Shown: piece by piece, positions 26,790 through 37,326 of the stretch
How the letters are laid out: the number at the start of each line of letters is the position of its first letter
Numbering within the stretch: the first letter of the stretch is position 1
The notes under the pieces: generated by a model
The model's database searches: none
Seen by the model: the letters and a program-made list of their open reading frames with translations, nothing else
What the model was told of the DNA's origin: nothing
Program-made: the position numbers and the translations under genes
Origin: Bog-756 sp963845485
GTDB taxonomy: Bacteria; Actinomycetota; Acidimicrobiia; Acidimicrobiales; RAAP-2
Assembly: GCA_963845485.1 (NCBI GenBank)
Contig: CAWJSI010000014.1
Span: 486,142 to 550,141 of the forward strand
DNA: 64,000 bases
Direction: 5' to 3'

Positions 26790-29596
26790 GGGTCGAGCTC
26801 CTGATGGCGAGGGCGGCTCGTACCCGCTCCAACTCGCACGTGAGGGCGGGCAGGAACCAGTGATGTCCCGGGCGGGACCTCGCCCATCACCGACCCGTAG
26901 GTGGCGCACAGGCGGACAACTTCGGCTGCTCCAAGGTTGGCACTGGACCCGCTGAGAGTATGGGCCGATCGACTAAGGGCGACCACATCCGAGTCGGCAA
27001 TGGCTCTGCGCATGCTCGAGATGTGGGCGACGGCATCCTCGAGGAAGAGTGCCCCTAGTCTCCCCACGAGGTCCTCGCCGGACATCGTTCCCAGATGATC
27101 GAGTTGGGCGAGGACGTTCTCGTCCAAGGCCGGTCGACCGATGGGGCGGCGGGGTCGCCCTCTCGAATGCCGTCCTCCAGGGCCGGAAGGCTCGCCGTCT
27201 CTTCTGGAGGTCCCGATGCCGGTAAACGAGGCCAACAGCTCCAGCAGCTGAATCTTGCTCACCGGTTTTGACAGGTAGCCGTCCATGCCCCCTCGGAGGC
27301 AGCGCTCACGGTCTTCGGCTCGAGCACCGGCGGTGAGTGCGATGATCGGCGTGTGACGGCCGTCTGCTTCCCGGGCCCGAATGGCGCTGGTGGCCTCGAA
27401 TCCGTTCATGCCGGGCATCTGGCAGTCCATCAGAATGGCGTCGTAGTGCCCGAGTGCGGAAGCCTCGACGGCCTGCTCGCCGTCGGAGACGGTCTCGACG
27501 GCATAGCGAGAGCCCTCCAGCATGGCCAGGGCCACCTTGCGGTTGATGAGATTGTCTTCGGCCAGGAGAACCCTTCTGGTCGGGGCCGGGGTGCTCGGGG
27601 GCTGAGGTGACGGAGCGGACCTGGTTCGACGACTTTGCACTCCAGTGCGGTCGTGACCGAGCTCAGGAGGTTGTCGAGATGTACCGGCTTGGCCAGGAGG
27701 GCGTGAAAGGCCGAGTTCGCCTCGAGCACCTCGTCCTGTCCCACGCCGACCATGAGCACGAGCGGGGTCCTGAGTCCCAGGTCGTCGGTGACGTGCCGGC
27801 CGAACTCGAGTCCACTCATTCCCTCCATGGATTTGTCGACGAGTCCGACCGCGAACGGCGTGCCGAGCGCGGCAGCCTTCTGCAGGACGAGGAGGGCCGG
27901 CGGCCCCGAGCCCTCACCGGTGACCTCCATGCCCCAGTGCGTGAGTTGGTCGGTCAACGCGGAACGCTGGGTGGCATTGTCTTCCACGACGAGCGCCTTC
28001 AGCCCGGCGAGCGCCGTGACCTGGGACGCCTCCCCAGGCTCCGGGCGACCGCACGTCGCCGACACGAACCGTGAACCAGAAGGTGCTCCCGGTCGACAGC
28101 TGGCTGGAGACCCCGTACTCCCCACCCATGAGTGTCACCAGTTGGCCGCTGATGGCCAGTCCCAGCCCGGTCCCTCCGTGGCGTCGAGACGTGGAGGTGT
28201 CGGCCTGGACGAAGGGCTGGAAGATGGCAGTCGAATTTGTCCGGGGCGATTCCCTCGCCTGAGTCGGTACCTCGAAGCGAACCGCGAAGGCAGAGTCTCC
28301 AGTCGTCTCCTTGGTCACCCGGACGACCACCTCGCCGGCTTCGGTGAACTTGATGGCGTTGCCCAGGAGGTTCGAGAGGACCTGACGGACCCGCCCGGGT
28401 CGCCCTGACCACCCAGGGCACCGACTGTCGATGATCGTCACGAGTTCGATGCCTGCGGACAGGGCCGCGTCGGCCAGCAGTCCGCCAGGTTCCGATGAGG
28501 GGATGCGCAACCGTTCTCGACCTCGACGTGCCCGAATCGACCTTGGCGAGGTCGAGGATGTCGGAGATCATGAACAGGAGCGCATCGCCCGAGTTGCGGA
28601 CGATCTCGACGAACTCGTGTTGCGCGATCGAGCTCGGTCTCGGGAAGCAGATCGGCCATGCCGATACGCCGTTCATCGGTGTCCGGATCTCGTGGCTCAT
28701 GTTGGCGAGGAAGTCGGACTTGAGTTGTGAGGCCGAGGTGGCGGCGTCATGGGCTTATGACATCGCCGCTTCGGCTTCCGCTCGGCGGTGACATCGGCCA
28801 CCGTCCGATCAGTCCGGCCATACCCCCGGCTACGTCGGGGATCGGGGCGACCGTGATCAGAGCCGTCCGGCGGGCCGAGCGGAAGGTAGGGATCTCGAAC
28901 CGTAGGTCAGTTCGGCTCCCTCATTCCTCAGGTCGTCGCGGCGGCGGCGAGGTCGGGACGGAGTTCCGAGGCGATGACGCTGTCGGCGGCCGGCCCACGG
29001 CTTCGGCGTGGCTGATCCCGGTGATCTCGGACCAGCGAGGATTCGTCTCGACGTAGCGCCGCTGTACGTCGGACTCGAAGATGCCGACCGGAGCGACGTC
29101 GGTCGCCGTCCGCAGATGGTCGGCGGAGATCTGAACAGCGAGCGCCTCTGTGGCACGAGAGCTTTGCAGTCCACGAAGAGGTTCGCGAACACCGAAACTT
29201 TGACCCGAGCTCGCCGGGGTCGGCAAGAGCGAAGATGAAGTCCACGGCTCCCTCGGCGGACCGGTCCAGGTAGGCGATCTCGTCGACGCTGAAGCGGTGA
29301 TGAAGATGATCGGCGTCGGCTCGGACTCGCGGCGCTGGCGGGGTCGAGTCGCCGCCGTCTCGAATCCAGTCCATGATGGGCATGAACACGTCGAGGAGGA
29401 TGGCGGCGAAATCCTGGCCATCAGACAGCGAAGGACGACCACCCCGAGTCCGCCTCGACGACGATGAGCTTCAAGGGCAGCAGCGCCGCCTTGAGCACCA
29501 CTCGTTTCGGCACCAGTCGTCGTGGACGATGAGGATGTGGACCGGCTGGCCGCCGGCGGGGGGGGTCACCAGGATGGGTGACCCCTCGACGGCCAC
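26786..29596 (-). CDS. Hybrid histidine kinase REC-PAS-HisKA-HATPase-REC-REC-Hpt (frameshifted)
   Basis: Domains in order on the minus strand: a receiver at about 29540-29230 (LLDVFMPIMDGFET-type), a PAS domain at 29130-28800 (TDVAPVGIFESDVQRRYVET, GISHAEAVGR), the H-box MSHEIRTPMNGV at 28700, and HATPase with NLLGNAIKFTEAGEVVVRV and GGTGLGLAISGQLVTLMGGE. Two receivers follow (LKALVVEDNATQRSAL; RRVLLAEDNLINRKVALAML...LMDCQMPGMNGFEA), then an Hpt with SAHTLSGSSANLGA. This is a complete phosphorelay in one chain with no transmembrane segment, so it is cytosolic. About ten shifts interrupt 29600-27400. The start (GTG 29596) is tentative. Confidence 0.85.
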
Positions 29597-29610
29597 GTCG
29601 ACCGTGCTGA

Positions 29611-32600
29611 TTACAACGCGGCTTTCGACCGCGGTGCGCCGAACCACGGGACAATGGCGGCGATGAGCTCCATGCTGTTGACCGGTTTGGGGACATAGTC
29701 ATTGGCGCCCGCATCGATACAACGCTGTCGTTCGCCGGCGACGAGCTTTCCGGTCACGGCCACGATGGGGACACGGGCCATTTTCGGGAGGGCACGGATC
29801 GCGCGAATGGTGGCGTAGCCGTCCATGCCGGGCATCATGATGTCCATCAGGATCACATCGATGTCGGTTCCGCTCCGGACCAGGGTCAGGGCGTCTTCGC
29901 CGCTTTCGGCCACGGACACCTCGGCTCGTCCCGTTCGAGCAGTGCGCTGAGGGCGAAGATGTTCCGGAAGTCATCGTCGACGACCAAGACCTTGGTCTTG
30001 GCGAAGGGGTACTCGTCCAGTCCAGGGGGCGGCCGGGGCCCGGTCAGGCCCTTCCCGCGGTTCTTCGGCCGGCCGGGCTTCCGGGCACTCGGCAATCCCT
30101 CGGGAACAGGGTCGGGCACCGGTGATCCGACGGTCTCCGCCGGGGGTGTCCGGTGTTCGAACGCTGGGACCAAGGGCAGATAGACGGTGAAGGTGCTTCC
30201 CTGTCCGAGGACGCTGGTCAGCCTGATCTCCCCACCGAGGAGGGCGACCAGGGCCCGGCTGATCGAGAGGCCCAGACCGGTGCCTCCGTAGAGGCGAGCT
30301 GTCGAGCCGTCGCCTTGGGCGAAGGCCTCGAAGATTCGTCGTTGCTGGTCGTCGCTGATGCCGATGCCCGAGTCGGTAACGCTGATGGCCAGGACCGACG
30401 GTGCCGTCCGGAGCGACTCGATATCCGTGTTCCAACCCGAGTCCACGACGGCCAGGGTGACGGATATGCCGCCTTTCTCGGTGAACTTGGACCACGTTCG
30501 AGATGCAGATTCTTGAGAATCTGGCTGAGTCGTTGTGAATCGGTGACGATGCTTGGTCGGGCACTGTCCCTGGAGCTCGACCAAATAGCCGATCCCCTTG
30601 ATCTCGAGCCACGTGTTCGAACTCTCGTAGCACGTCGTTGCGGAGGCGGGCGACGTCGACCTCGGCGTGATCGACCGAGACCGTGCCGGACTCGATCTTG
30701 GCGAGATCGAGGATGGTGTTCAGGAGTTTGAGGAGGTCCTGGCCTGAGGCCCGGATGATGCTGGCGTACTCGACCTGGGCGCCGGTCAGGTTTCGTTCCG
30801 GGTTGTCCTCGAGTTGTTCGGCCAGAATGAGGAGACTGTTGAGCGGGGTCCGCAGCTCATGGGACATGTTGGCGATGAACTCAGACTTGTATCTCGACGA
30901 GATGGCCAGTTCACCGACCTTCTCCTCGACGAGGAGCTTGGCCTGCTCGACCTCTCGCTTTTTCTCCTCGGCCTCGATGTTCTTCGGCCAACTGTTTGGT
31001 CTGGCGCTCGAGGTCCTCGTTGGAGTGGCGAAGCTCGTTCTGCTGGGCGAGAAGGGCCTCGGCCTGTGACTGGGCCTGTTGGAGCAGGTCGTCGGTGAAG
31101 GTGTTGGCTTCGACCGTGTTGAGGACGAGGCCGATGCTCTCGGTGAGTTGGTCGAGGAACGTCTGATGGATGGGGCTGAACGGGGAGAAGGAGGCCAGCT
31201 CGACCACGGCCCGGACCGATCCCTCGAAGAGGATGGGAAGCACGATGATATTGAGGGGGGGCGATGAGCCGAGGCCCGAGTTGATCCGCACATAGTCGCT
31301 CGGGACCTCCGTGAGGAGAATGCGCTTCTTTTCCATGGCGCACTGTCCGACCAGGCCCTCGCCCAGCTTGAAGGACGTCGCCAGGTTCTTGCGCTCCTCG
31401 AATCCGTAGCCGGCCTGGAAATCGAGGGATGGACCTGATTCGTTTGAGCTGTTCATCACGTAGAACACCCCGTGCTGGGCCAGACACGAGAGGGGCCAGT
31501 TCAGAGAGGATCATTCCGGAGACCGTGGTCAGGTCCCGCTGGCCCTGGAGCATCCGCGTAAAGCTCTCCCGGTTGGTCTTCAGCCAGTCCTGCTCGATAT
31601 TCAGTTTCGTCGTCTCGTTGAGATTTCGGATCATCTCGTTGAGCTTGTCCTTCAGGATGGCTACTTCGCCGCTGGCCTCGACCTTGACCTGCCTGGTCAG
31701 ATCTCCGTCGGTCACCGCAGTAGCCACATCGGCGATAGCCCGCACCTGGTTGGTGAGGTTGGCGGCGAGCTCATTCTCGTTGTCGGTCAGGTCTTTCCAG
31801 ACCCCACCGACCTCGGTGGTCTGGGCCTGTCCGCCCAACTTCCCTCCACCCCCACCTCGCGTGCCACCCTGGTCACTTCGCTGGCGAAAGCGTTCAGTTG
31901 GTCGACCATGCCGTTGACGGTGTTTTTCAGCTCGAGGAATTCGCCCTTGACGTCGATGGAGATCTTCTTGCTCAGATCTCCTTTGGCCACCGCCGTGGTC
32001 ACCTCGGCGATGTTCCGGACCTGGCCGGTGAAGTTGCCTGCCATGAGGTTCACGTTGTCGGTCAGGTCCTCCAAACCCCTCCCACCTCGATGGTCACCGC
32101 CGCGGCCTGTCCGAGTTTTCCCTCGGTCCCTACGTCCCTCGACACCCGGGTGACCTCAGAGATGAACCGGTTGAGCTGGTCGACCATGCCGTTGATGGTC
32201 TTTTTCAGCTCCAACATCTCCGCCGCGCACGTCAGCGGTAACCTTCTTGCTCAGGTCGCCATCGGCCACCGCGCCGACCACCCGCTGCATCTCCACGGTG
32301 GGCCGTACCAGGGAGTAGATCAGATGGTTGATCGAGTCGGTACTCGTGTGCCAACTCTGGGACCAGGCGCCGAGTGACATCCGTTGCGAGAACTCACCCT
32401 GACGACCCACGACCTGGCTGATCCGGACCAACTCGGTCTCCAGAGCCTGATTTCCCATGATCACCTCGTTCACGCCATCGGCGACCTTGCCGGCCAAACC
32501 GGTCCATTCGACGGGCATTCGGGCGCCAAGATCTAGCTGCTTCACCCGGGCCAGGACGGTCAAGAGCTCTTTCGGGTCGATGGCATCGACAATGGTATCC

Positions 32601-32616
32601 GTGTTGTATCAGTCAC
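29611..32616 (-). CDS. Soluble poly-HAMP/GAF hybrid histidine kinase (frameshifted)
   Basis: The N-terminus (ELLTVLARVKQLDLGARMPVEWTGLAGKVADGVNEV) begins a chain of at least four HAMP units, seen as VVGAVADGDLSKKVTADV, TTAVAKGDLSKKISIDVKGE and TAVTDGDLTRQVKVEASGE with VDQLNAFASEVTRVAREVG linkers. A GAF domain follows (LDFQAGYGFEERKNLATSFK...GLVGQCAMEKKRILL), then a coiled coil. HisKA is at ANMSHELRTPLNSLLILAEQ, HATPase at SDDQQRRIFEAFAQGDGSTARLYGGTGLGLSI, and a C-terminal receiver at ILMDIMMPGMDGYATI. There is no membrane segment. The design resembles fungal group III (Nik1) kinases. Shifts are scattered at 32240-29930. GTG 32616 is inferred from GGAG upstream. Confidence 0.85.
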
Positions 32617-32802
32617 AGGGAGGTCTCCAGTAGTCGTCCGTGTCGGTGCTGGCTACGTCGTTGTTCGGTCGGATGGACGACTCCAGGTGGGCGATGAAGC
32701 GGCTGCGGAGGCAGTGCCAGCTCCCTCATCGCCCACCTCGAGACTCCGTCGCACCAGTGGGACCCGGGCGAGACTGTGTCCGCCGACGGGCGGTGATGGT
32801 GC

Positions 32803-33664
32803 TCATACGTGCGTCTTGATGAGCTGGATCTGATCGACGAGCTCGTCGATGCTCGGCTTCAGGACGAATGCCGTCGCACCGGCCATCGGTGCTTCTCGCG
32901 CCATTCGCCGCTGTCGGCATAGGCGATCAGTGTCGTGCCCGGCGATCGTCGGTGTACCTCACCCAGGAAGGACAGATCCATCGAGCCGCCGGGCAGAAGT
33001 TCGATCACCGCCACCTCCGGGTGGGAGGTCTCGACCACGGCCTGCAGGATCTCGGCGTTTTCGGTCTCGGCCAGTACGGAGAGGTGGCAGAGTTCGATGA
33101 CGCTGTGGATCATTTGGCGTTCGAGTGGATCCATGACGAACACCACGGCGCAGGGGACCGACGTTCCCCGTGATGAGCGACGGATCCCACCGCGGCCACC
33201 AGATTCTTCGAGGCCGGTCAGAGGATCGAGACCGTCGAGGCTGACGGTCCGGCCCATGATGTCCCCGAAACGGCTGAGGAGATCGAAGGGGGCGATTCCC
33301 TTGGGTACGTAAGCGGTTGCTCCGGCATCGAGGAGGGGATAGCCCAGATCCCGACTTGCTCCAGAGACGATGATCACCATCGTGCTCGGATCGACTTCGA
33401 GTATCCCTCGCAGCGCGCCAGCACCGCTCAGCGCGGGCATGGAGACGTCGGCAGGACCACGTCGGGCTGGAGTGCATCGGCCTGGTCGATCACGGTGTCG
33501 CCGTCATCGGCCTCACCGACCACGTCGAACTCATCGCAGTGGTCGAGCACCGCTCGCAGGAAGGTGCGAGTCGACGCCGCATCATCGACGATCAGGACTC
33601 GCAACGGATCGCGGTCGAGCGACGTCATACGTCGCTCGTCGGTGCGCTCACTCAGAAATCCCAT
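32803..33664 (-). CDS. Double-receiver response regulator without output domain (frameshifted)
   Basis: ATG 33664 has AAGGGAGA at a good distance. Receiver 1 reads LRVLIVDDAASTRTFLRAVL, PALSGAGALRGIL, MVIIVSGASRDLGYPLLDAGATAYVPKG. After the linker LDPLTGLEESGGRGG comes receiver 2: CAVVFVMDPLERQMIHSVIELC, PEVAVIELLPGGSMDLSFL, TTLIAYADSG, and after a shift AFVLKPSIDELVDQI. In receiver 2 the phosphoacceptor Asp position reads Glu (VIELLPGG) and the acidic pair is reduced, so it may be a pseudo-receiver. Shifts are near 33455 and 32900. It is the first gene of the downstream signalling operon. Confidence 0.8.
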
Positions 33665-33729
33665 GACGAATCTCCCTTCTCTTGGGAGCATTGGTCGCCT
33701 GGGTCCAGAGCGGCTAATGCGCTTCGATA

Positions 33730-33735
33730 AGTATA
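33730..33735 (-). promoter_or_regulatory. Candidate -10 box of the signalling operon
   Basis: TATACT on the minus strand, within an AT-rich island (33715-33795) unlike the surrounding GC-rich sequence, 66 bp upstream of the double-receiver gene start. No good -35 hexamer is seen 17 nt away, which fits an activator-dependent promoter. Confidence 0.4.
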
Positions 33736-34058
33736 TCGGTGGCTCCGTAGTTAGCACGATAGATTGCATAGAAAATTTTAGACCTTTTTATGATCGACGA
33801 GGAACAGATGCTGCTGGGAGCGATTTCAGTGGCGAGCAGGCTCCTCGTCGGCGCCGAAGCCCCGGTCCCGAGTACCTCTGGGTCAGAGCCGGGTAGTCGA
33901 TGGTTGCGAGGACTTAAGGCCCGTTGTGGACTATTGGTCAAGTTTTCTTGATGAAGATGCCGATAAGGTCCAGTACATCGATTTCTGACCGAAGACGGCT
34001 TCGCGGCCGACACCCGGGTATGGGGCGGACTTCTCCGAGTGGTGAGGCCAACTATCAC

Positions 34059-35680
34059 CTACCGCTGCAAGAAGCCGCCGCCGCCTTGGCCGGCGCCCGA
34101 CCAGAGGTCCATCGCCGCCACGGACTGCGGACGGGCGGACAGGAAGCCCTGGCCGTTGTCCACCTCCGCGCGCTGCAGCATCATCCATTGATCGTGGGAT
34201 TCAATACACTTTTCCGCGGTCGTCTCCAGTCCGAGCAGTTTGACGGCTCCGCCAGGGTGTGGACGATCGCCTTTGCCCAGGAGTCTCGGTGATGGCAGAG
34301 ACAAAGGGTTGCTGGATACGATCTTGGACGCCGTCGATGGGAGGACTGGCTCGGATACGCCAGGGATGGAGTGACCCGTACCAAAGTAGTCGATGGCGGT
34401 GCGGGCACCACGTTCTTTGAGGAGCGGCTTCTGCTCGACAGTCGTCTGAACGTCACCCGCATAGAGCCCATGCTCCGTCAGTTCCAGTATCAGCAGGACC
34501 AGGATCGACCCCGCTCTCGGTGAGGGCGGTGGTGACATCGTCGACCAGCTCGCTGCCCTCGAGCTGTCGTGCAGGGACGTTCACCGACGTCGTCGGCGGA
34601 TGACCCTGGTCGGCCCAGCACGCCCCTTGTCGACAGGCCTCGGCGAGCGCGGGGGCCGCCGCGGGACGATCAGTCCGCTGGCTTCTGAGGAGAGGGATCC
34701 GGAATTACTCCAGGTCCACGACCCGTTCGTCCTGGCGGTTCCAGCGCCACGACGCTTCAGGCACCGGTAGACGACTGGGTGGCGAGGTCGACGGGATTCA
34801 GTTGATCAAGAAGAGAAAGAAGCTCGCCAGCAGCCAAGAGGCGTCATGGAGGTTCGACTACGAGAGTGCCGGCTGTAGACCTCATCAAGATCGCCGCCGC
34901 GAACACCACGGTGCTCGAGTGAGTTCGGAGGCCTTGGCCTGGCAGAGCGCGATGCTCGGCATCACGCAGCAGGTTCTCGGGATCGGTCCGTCGCCGACTG
35001 CTGCTCCGATGCTCACATCGACGGTGGTCCCCGTGTCGCCCGGCCTCACGATGAACAGGGCGGCCAGGTGGCTTGGCCACCCGTCGGGCCAGGACAGCGG
35101 GTTCATCAGCAGGTCTGACCCCGTCGACGAGGACGACGAACTGCATCCCCGCCCAGAACGGCCGATGAGGTCGCTTCTTCAAGGCCCCATCGGAGCAACC
35201 AGAGCCCCCAGTTGACAGAGGAGTTCTGTCTCCAGCAGTTCGGCCGTCGGTGTCGTTTCGACGTCCCTGAATCCTTTGATGTCGACCAGAAGCACGGTGA
35301 TCGCTCCACCCTGTCTCTGGGTCCGCGCCGTCGTCTCTGCGGGCCGATCGAGCACCATGGTGCGGTTCGGCAGGCCGGTGAGCGGGTCGTCGCGCGCCAG
35401 GCAAGGAGTTCGTCCGCCTGGGTCCGAGCCGATGCGGTTGCTCCGGACCCACCCGTTCCCAGGGCGTAGATGGCGGCTCCGATCAGGAGGCTGAACGCCG
35501 GCCTCCGATGAGAGGTCCACCGGGCTCTCGTGGGCCAAGAGGTCGATGACCACCGTCGACGCCACGACCATCCCGAGAGCGGTAAGCAGCCAGAGCCGTC
35601 TTCAGCGGCCACGACGCGACTCGATGGTCCTCGTCACGGTTCGTCCGACCGCGGGCTCGGGGGCCGTTGACAGCGATCAT
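34059..35680 (-). CDS. Membrane GGDEF-EAL c-di-GMP protein (frameshifted)
   Basis: The N-terminus has two hydrophobic segments (LGMVVASTVVIDLLAHES; FSLLIGAAIYALGTGG) and a linker into the GGDEF domain DDPLTGLPNRTMVLDR, VLLVDIKGFRDV, VSIGAAVGDG, IALCQAKAS. An EAL domain follows, with LIVPRRP-type and LILELTEHGLYAGDVQTTVE, then TAIDYFGTGHSIPGVS and GQGFLSARP. The loop-6 DDFGTG motif reads DYFGTG: the second Asp, a metal ligand in active phosphodiesterases, is Tyr. The GG(D/E)EF signature itself is lost in a shifted stretch near 35140. At least eight shifts are present. It could make, degrade or only bind c-di-GMP. Confidence 0.75.
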
Positions 35681-35947
35681 TCCCGACGGTGACCTTGTTC
35701 TTACCCCACCTGACGGATACCGGGATTGACTCGTCTTCGGACCCATTGCGGCATGCCCTTCTATCGGAGCCGCGGTCGCCGGGGTCCAGGGCACAGTGGC
35801 GCTATCTCCAATGTATCCCGTCGCCCTTGTCACTACGCGATGGGTAGGGGAACGGACTCCGAGCCCTGGAACCCGGCCCCCCACGCCCAGGTCGCTCGGG
35901 TGGAACACGGCGGGATTAGCGAGGAGGACCGGTCGTCTCAGCCGCGG

Positions 35948-37100
35948 TCAGGGCACGTAGGCGGCCAGGAACGCCAACAGGGCGTAGCCGAACATGGTGA
36001 CGGCACACAGGACCAGGACGGTGATCTCCACCCGTCGGGAGCGGAGGAGCGATGCCGCCGCGATCAGGAGGGGGAACGCCGACAGGGCGTAGCGCTCGAA
36101 GAGTCCAGATTGGACCCCGACGCGGCGACGGCCACCATGGCCACGGAGAACAGCCCGTAGGAGAGGGGAAGCTTTCGGAAGACGACGATGAGCAGTGCCA
36201 CGGTGATCACGACCCAAGGGAAGTGGAGGTCGGTCCCGACATGGTGGCCCCGCAGGAGGTTGGTGGCGTCGTGGTAGAGGGTGTCCACCGGATCGGTGAG
36301 ACCTCCGTGGCGGGCCGAGCTGGTCTGGAGGGTCAGGGGTTTGGTGAAGGTGCCGAACTCGACACTGGTCCAACTGAGGAACGCCAACAGGCCGGCAGCG
36401 GGGGCCAGCACCGCCACGAGCCGGGACCAACGCTGGCGCCAGTGGGTCGAGCCAGTCCTCGAGCTGCTTCACAGAGGGCGGGGATGAGCAGGAGGCACCC
36501 GATGGGCCGGTCCGTTCCGGCCAGGAAGCCCACCCCCGCCGCCAGCAGCCACCTCTGGTGGCGCAGACAGTAGAAGCAGACCACGGCAAGCAGAATGAAG
36601 ATGGAGTCCGAGTACCCCATGACCATGACGAAGGCTGACGGCACGAGGTTGACCAGCCAGGCCGCCGTCCGGGCCGGGACGGGATCGCCGAACTCGGATC
36701 GCACCAGTACGAACAGGGCGCCGGTGGCAAGAAAGCCGCAGACGTTGGCGATGAGCACCGTGGCCGCATCAACGGGCAGGAAGGTGACATGGTGCAGGGC
36801 ACTGGCCGCCACCGGGAGGAGCGGGAAGAACCGGAGCCCCTCGGGTCCGACGGCGTGGTACCCGTGGGCGGCCAGGTTGGCGTACCACCCGGCGTCCCAT
36901 CCGACCAGGCCGTCGTGCGCAGTGGCCAGGGCCCGCGGGTCGTGGATGGCGAAGTGGGAGATCTCGAACTTGGCCATGGCCAGCGCGGCCAGGACGATGG
37001 CCCTTCCGGCCAACCAGGGCAGCCACGATGCCGACGCCGCCTCCCCCAGGGCCTTCCAGTCGCCGCCCGGGGTGCGGTCTGTTGCCGTGTGCGTGTCCAA
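35948..37100 (-). CDS. Mannosyltransferase-like membrane protein (PIG-V type), frameshifted
   Basis: About 385 residues with 9-11 hydrophobic segments. The luminal loop HDGLVGWDAGWYANLAAHGYH carries the W/D-rich motif of GT-C fold mannosyltransferases related to PIG-V, and RFFPLLPVAASALHHVTFLPV and TDRPIGCLLLIPALCEAARGL are family-like. Shifts at about 36440 and 36110 connect AGLLAFLSWTSVEFGTFTKPL and FERYALSAFPLLIAAASLL. It probably uses polyprenyl-phosphate-linked sugar to modify lipid or protein at the outer membrane face. The start is unsure: TTG 37100 is the first in-frame candidate after the divergent rimO promoter region. Confidence 0.7.
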
Positions 37101-37326
37101 AGTGAGTTGCGCGCCTTGTGATCCTGACCGAGCGGCGCATGCTGCCGTTCCCCCGGCTGTGGGCCCGGCCACCCTACCAAGGCGGCCGTTTCGCCCAGGT
37201 ACGACCGATAATCTCACTGCGGGCTGGGACCTGAGATGACAGCATCGGGCGAGGCACCGAGCGCGGCCGACGGCGTCCCCACGGCCCGCCGAGCCCCGGG
37301 TGCCGGTCCCCCGGTAGATTGTCCTG

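Noticed and set aside
32617..32802. Possible small gene between the double-receiver gene and the poly-HAMP kinase (ATG overlapping the receiver stop, 26 codons)
   Set aside because: The frame stops after MSTITARRRTQSRP... with no recognisable domain; a longer product needs unproven frameshifts.
34801..34810. GTTGATCAAG, similar to the citrate-synthase operator
   Set aside because: It lies inside the GGDEF-EAL coding region, matches only the short core, and has no promoter next to it.
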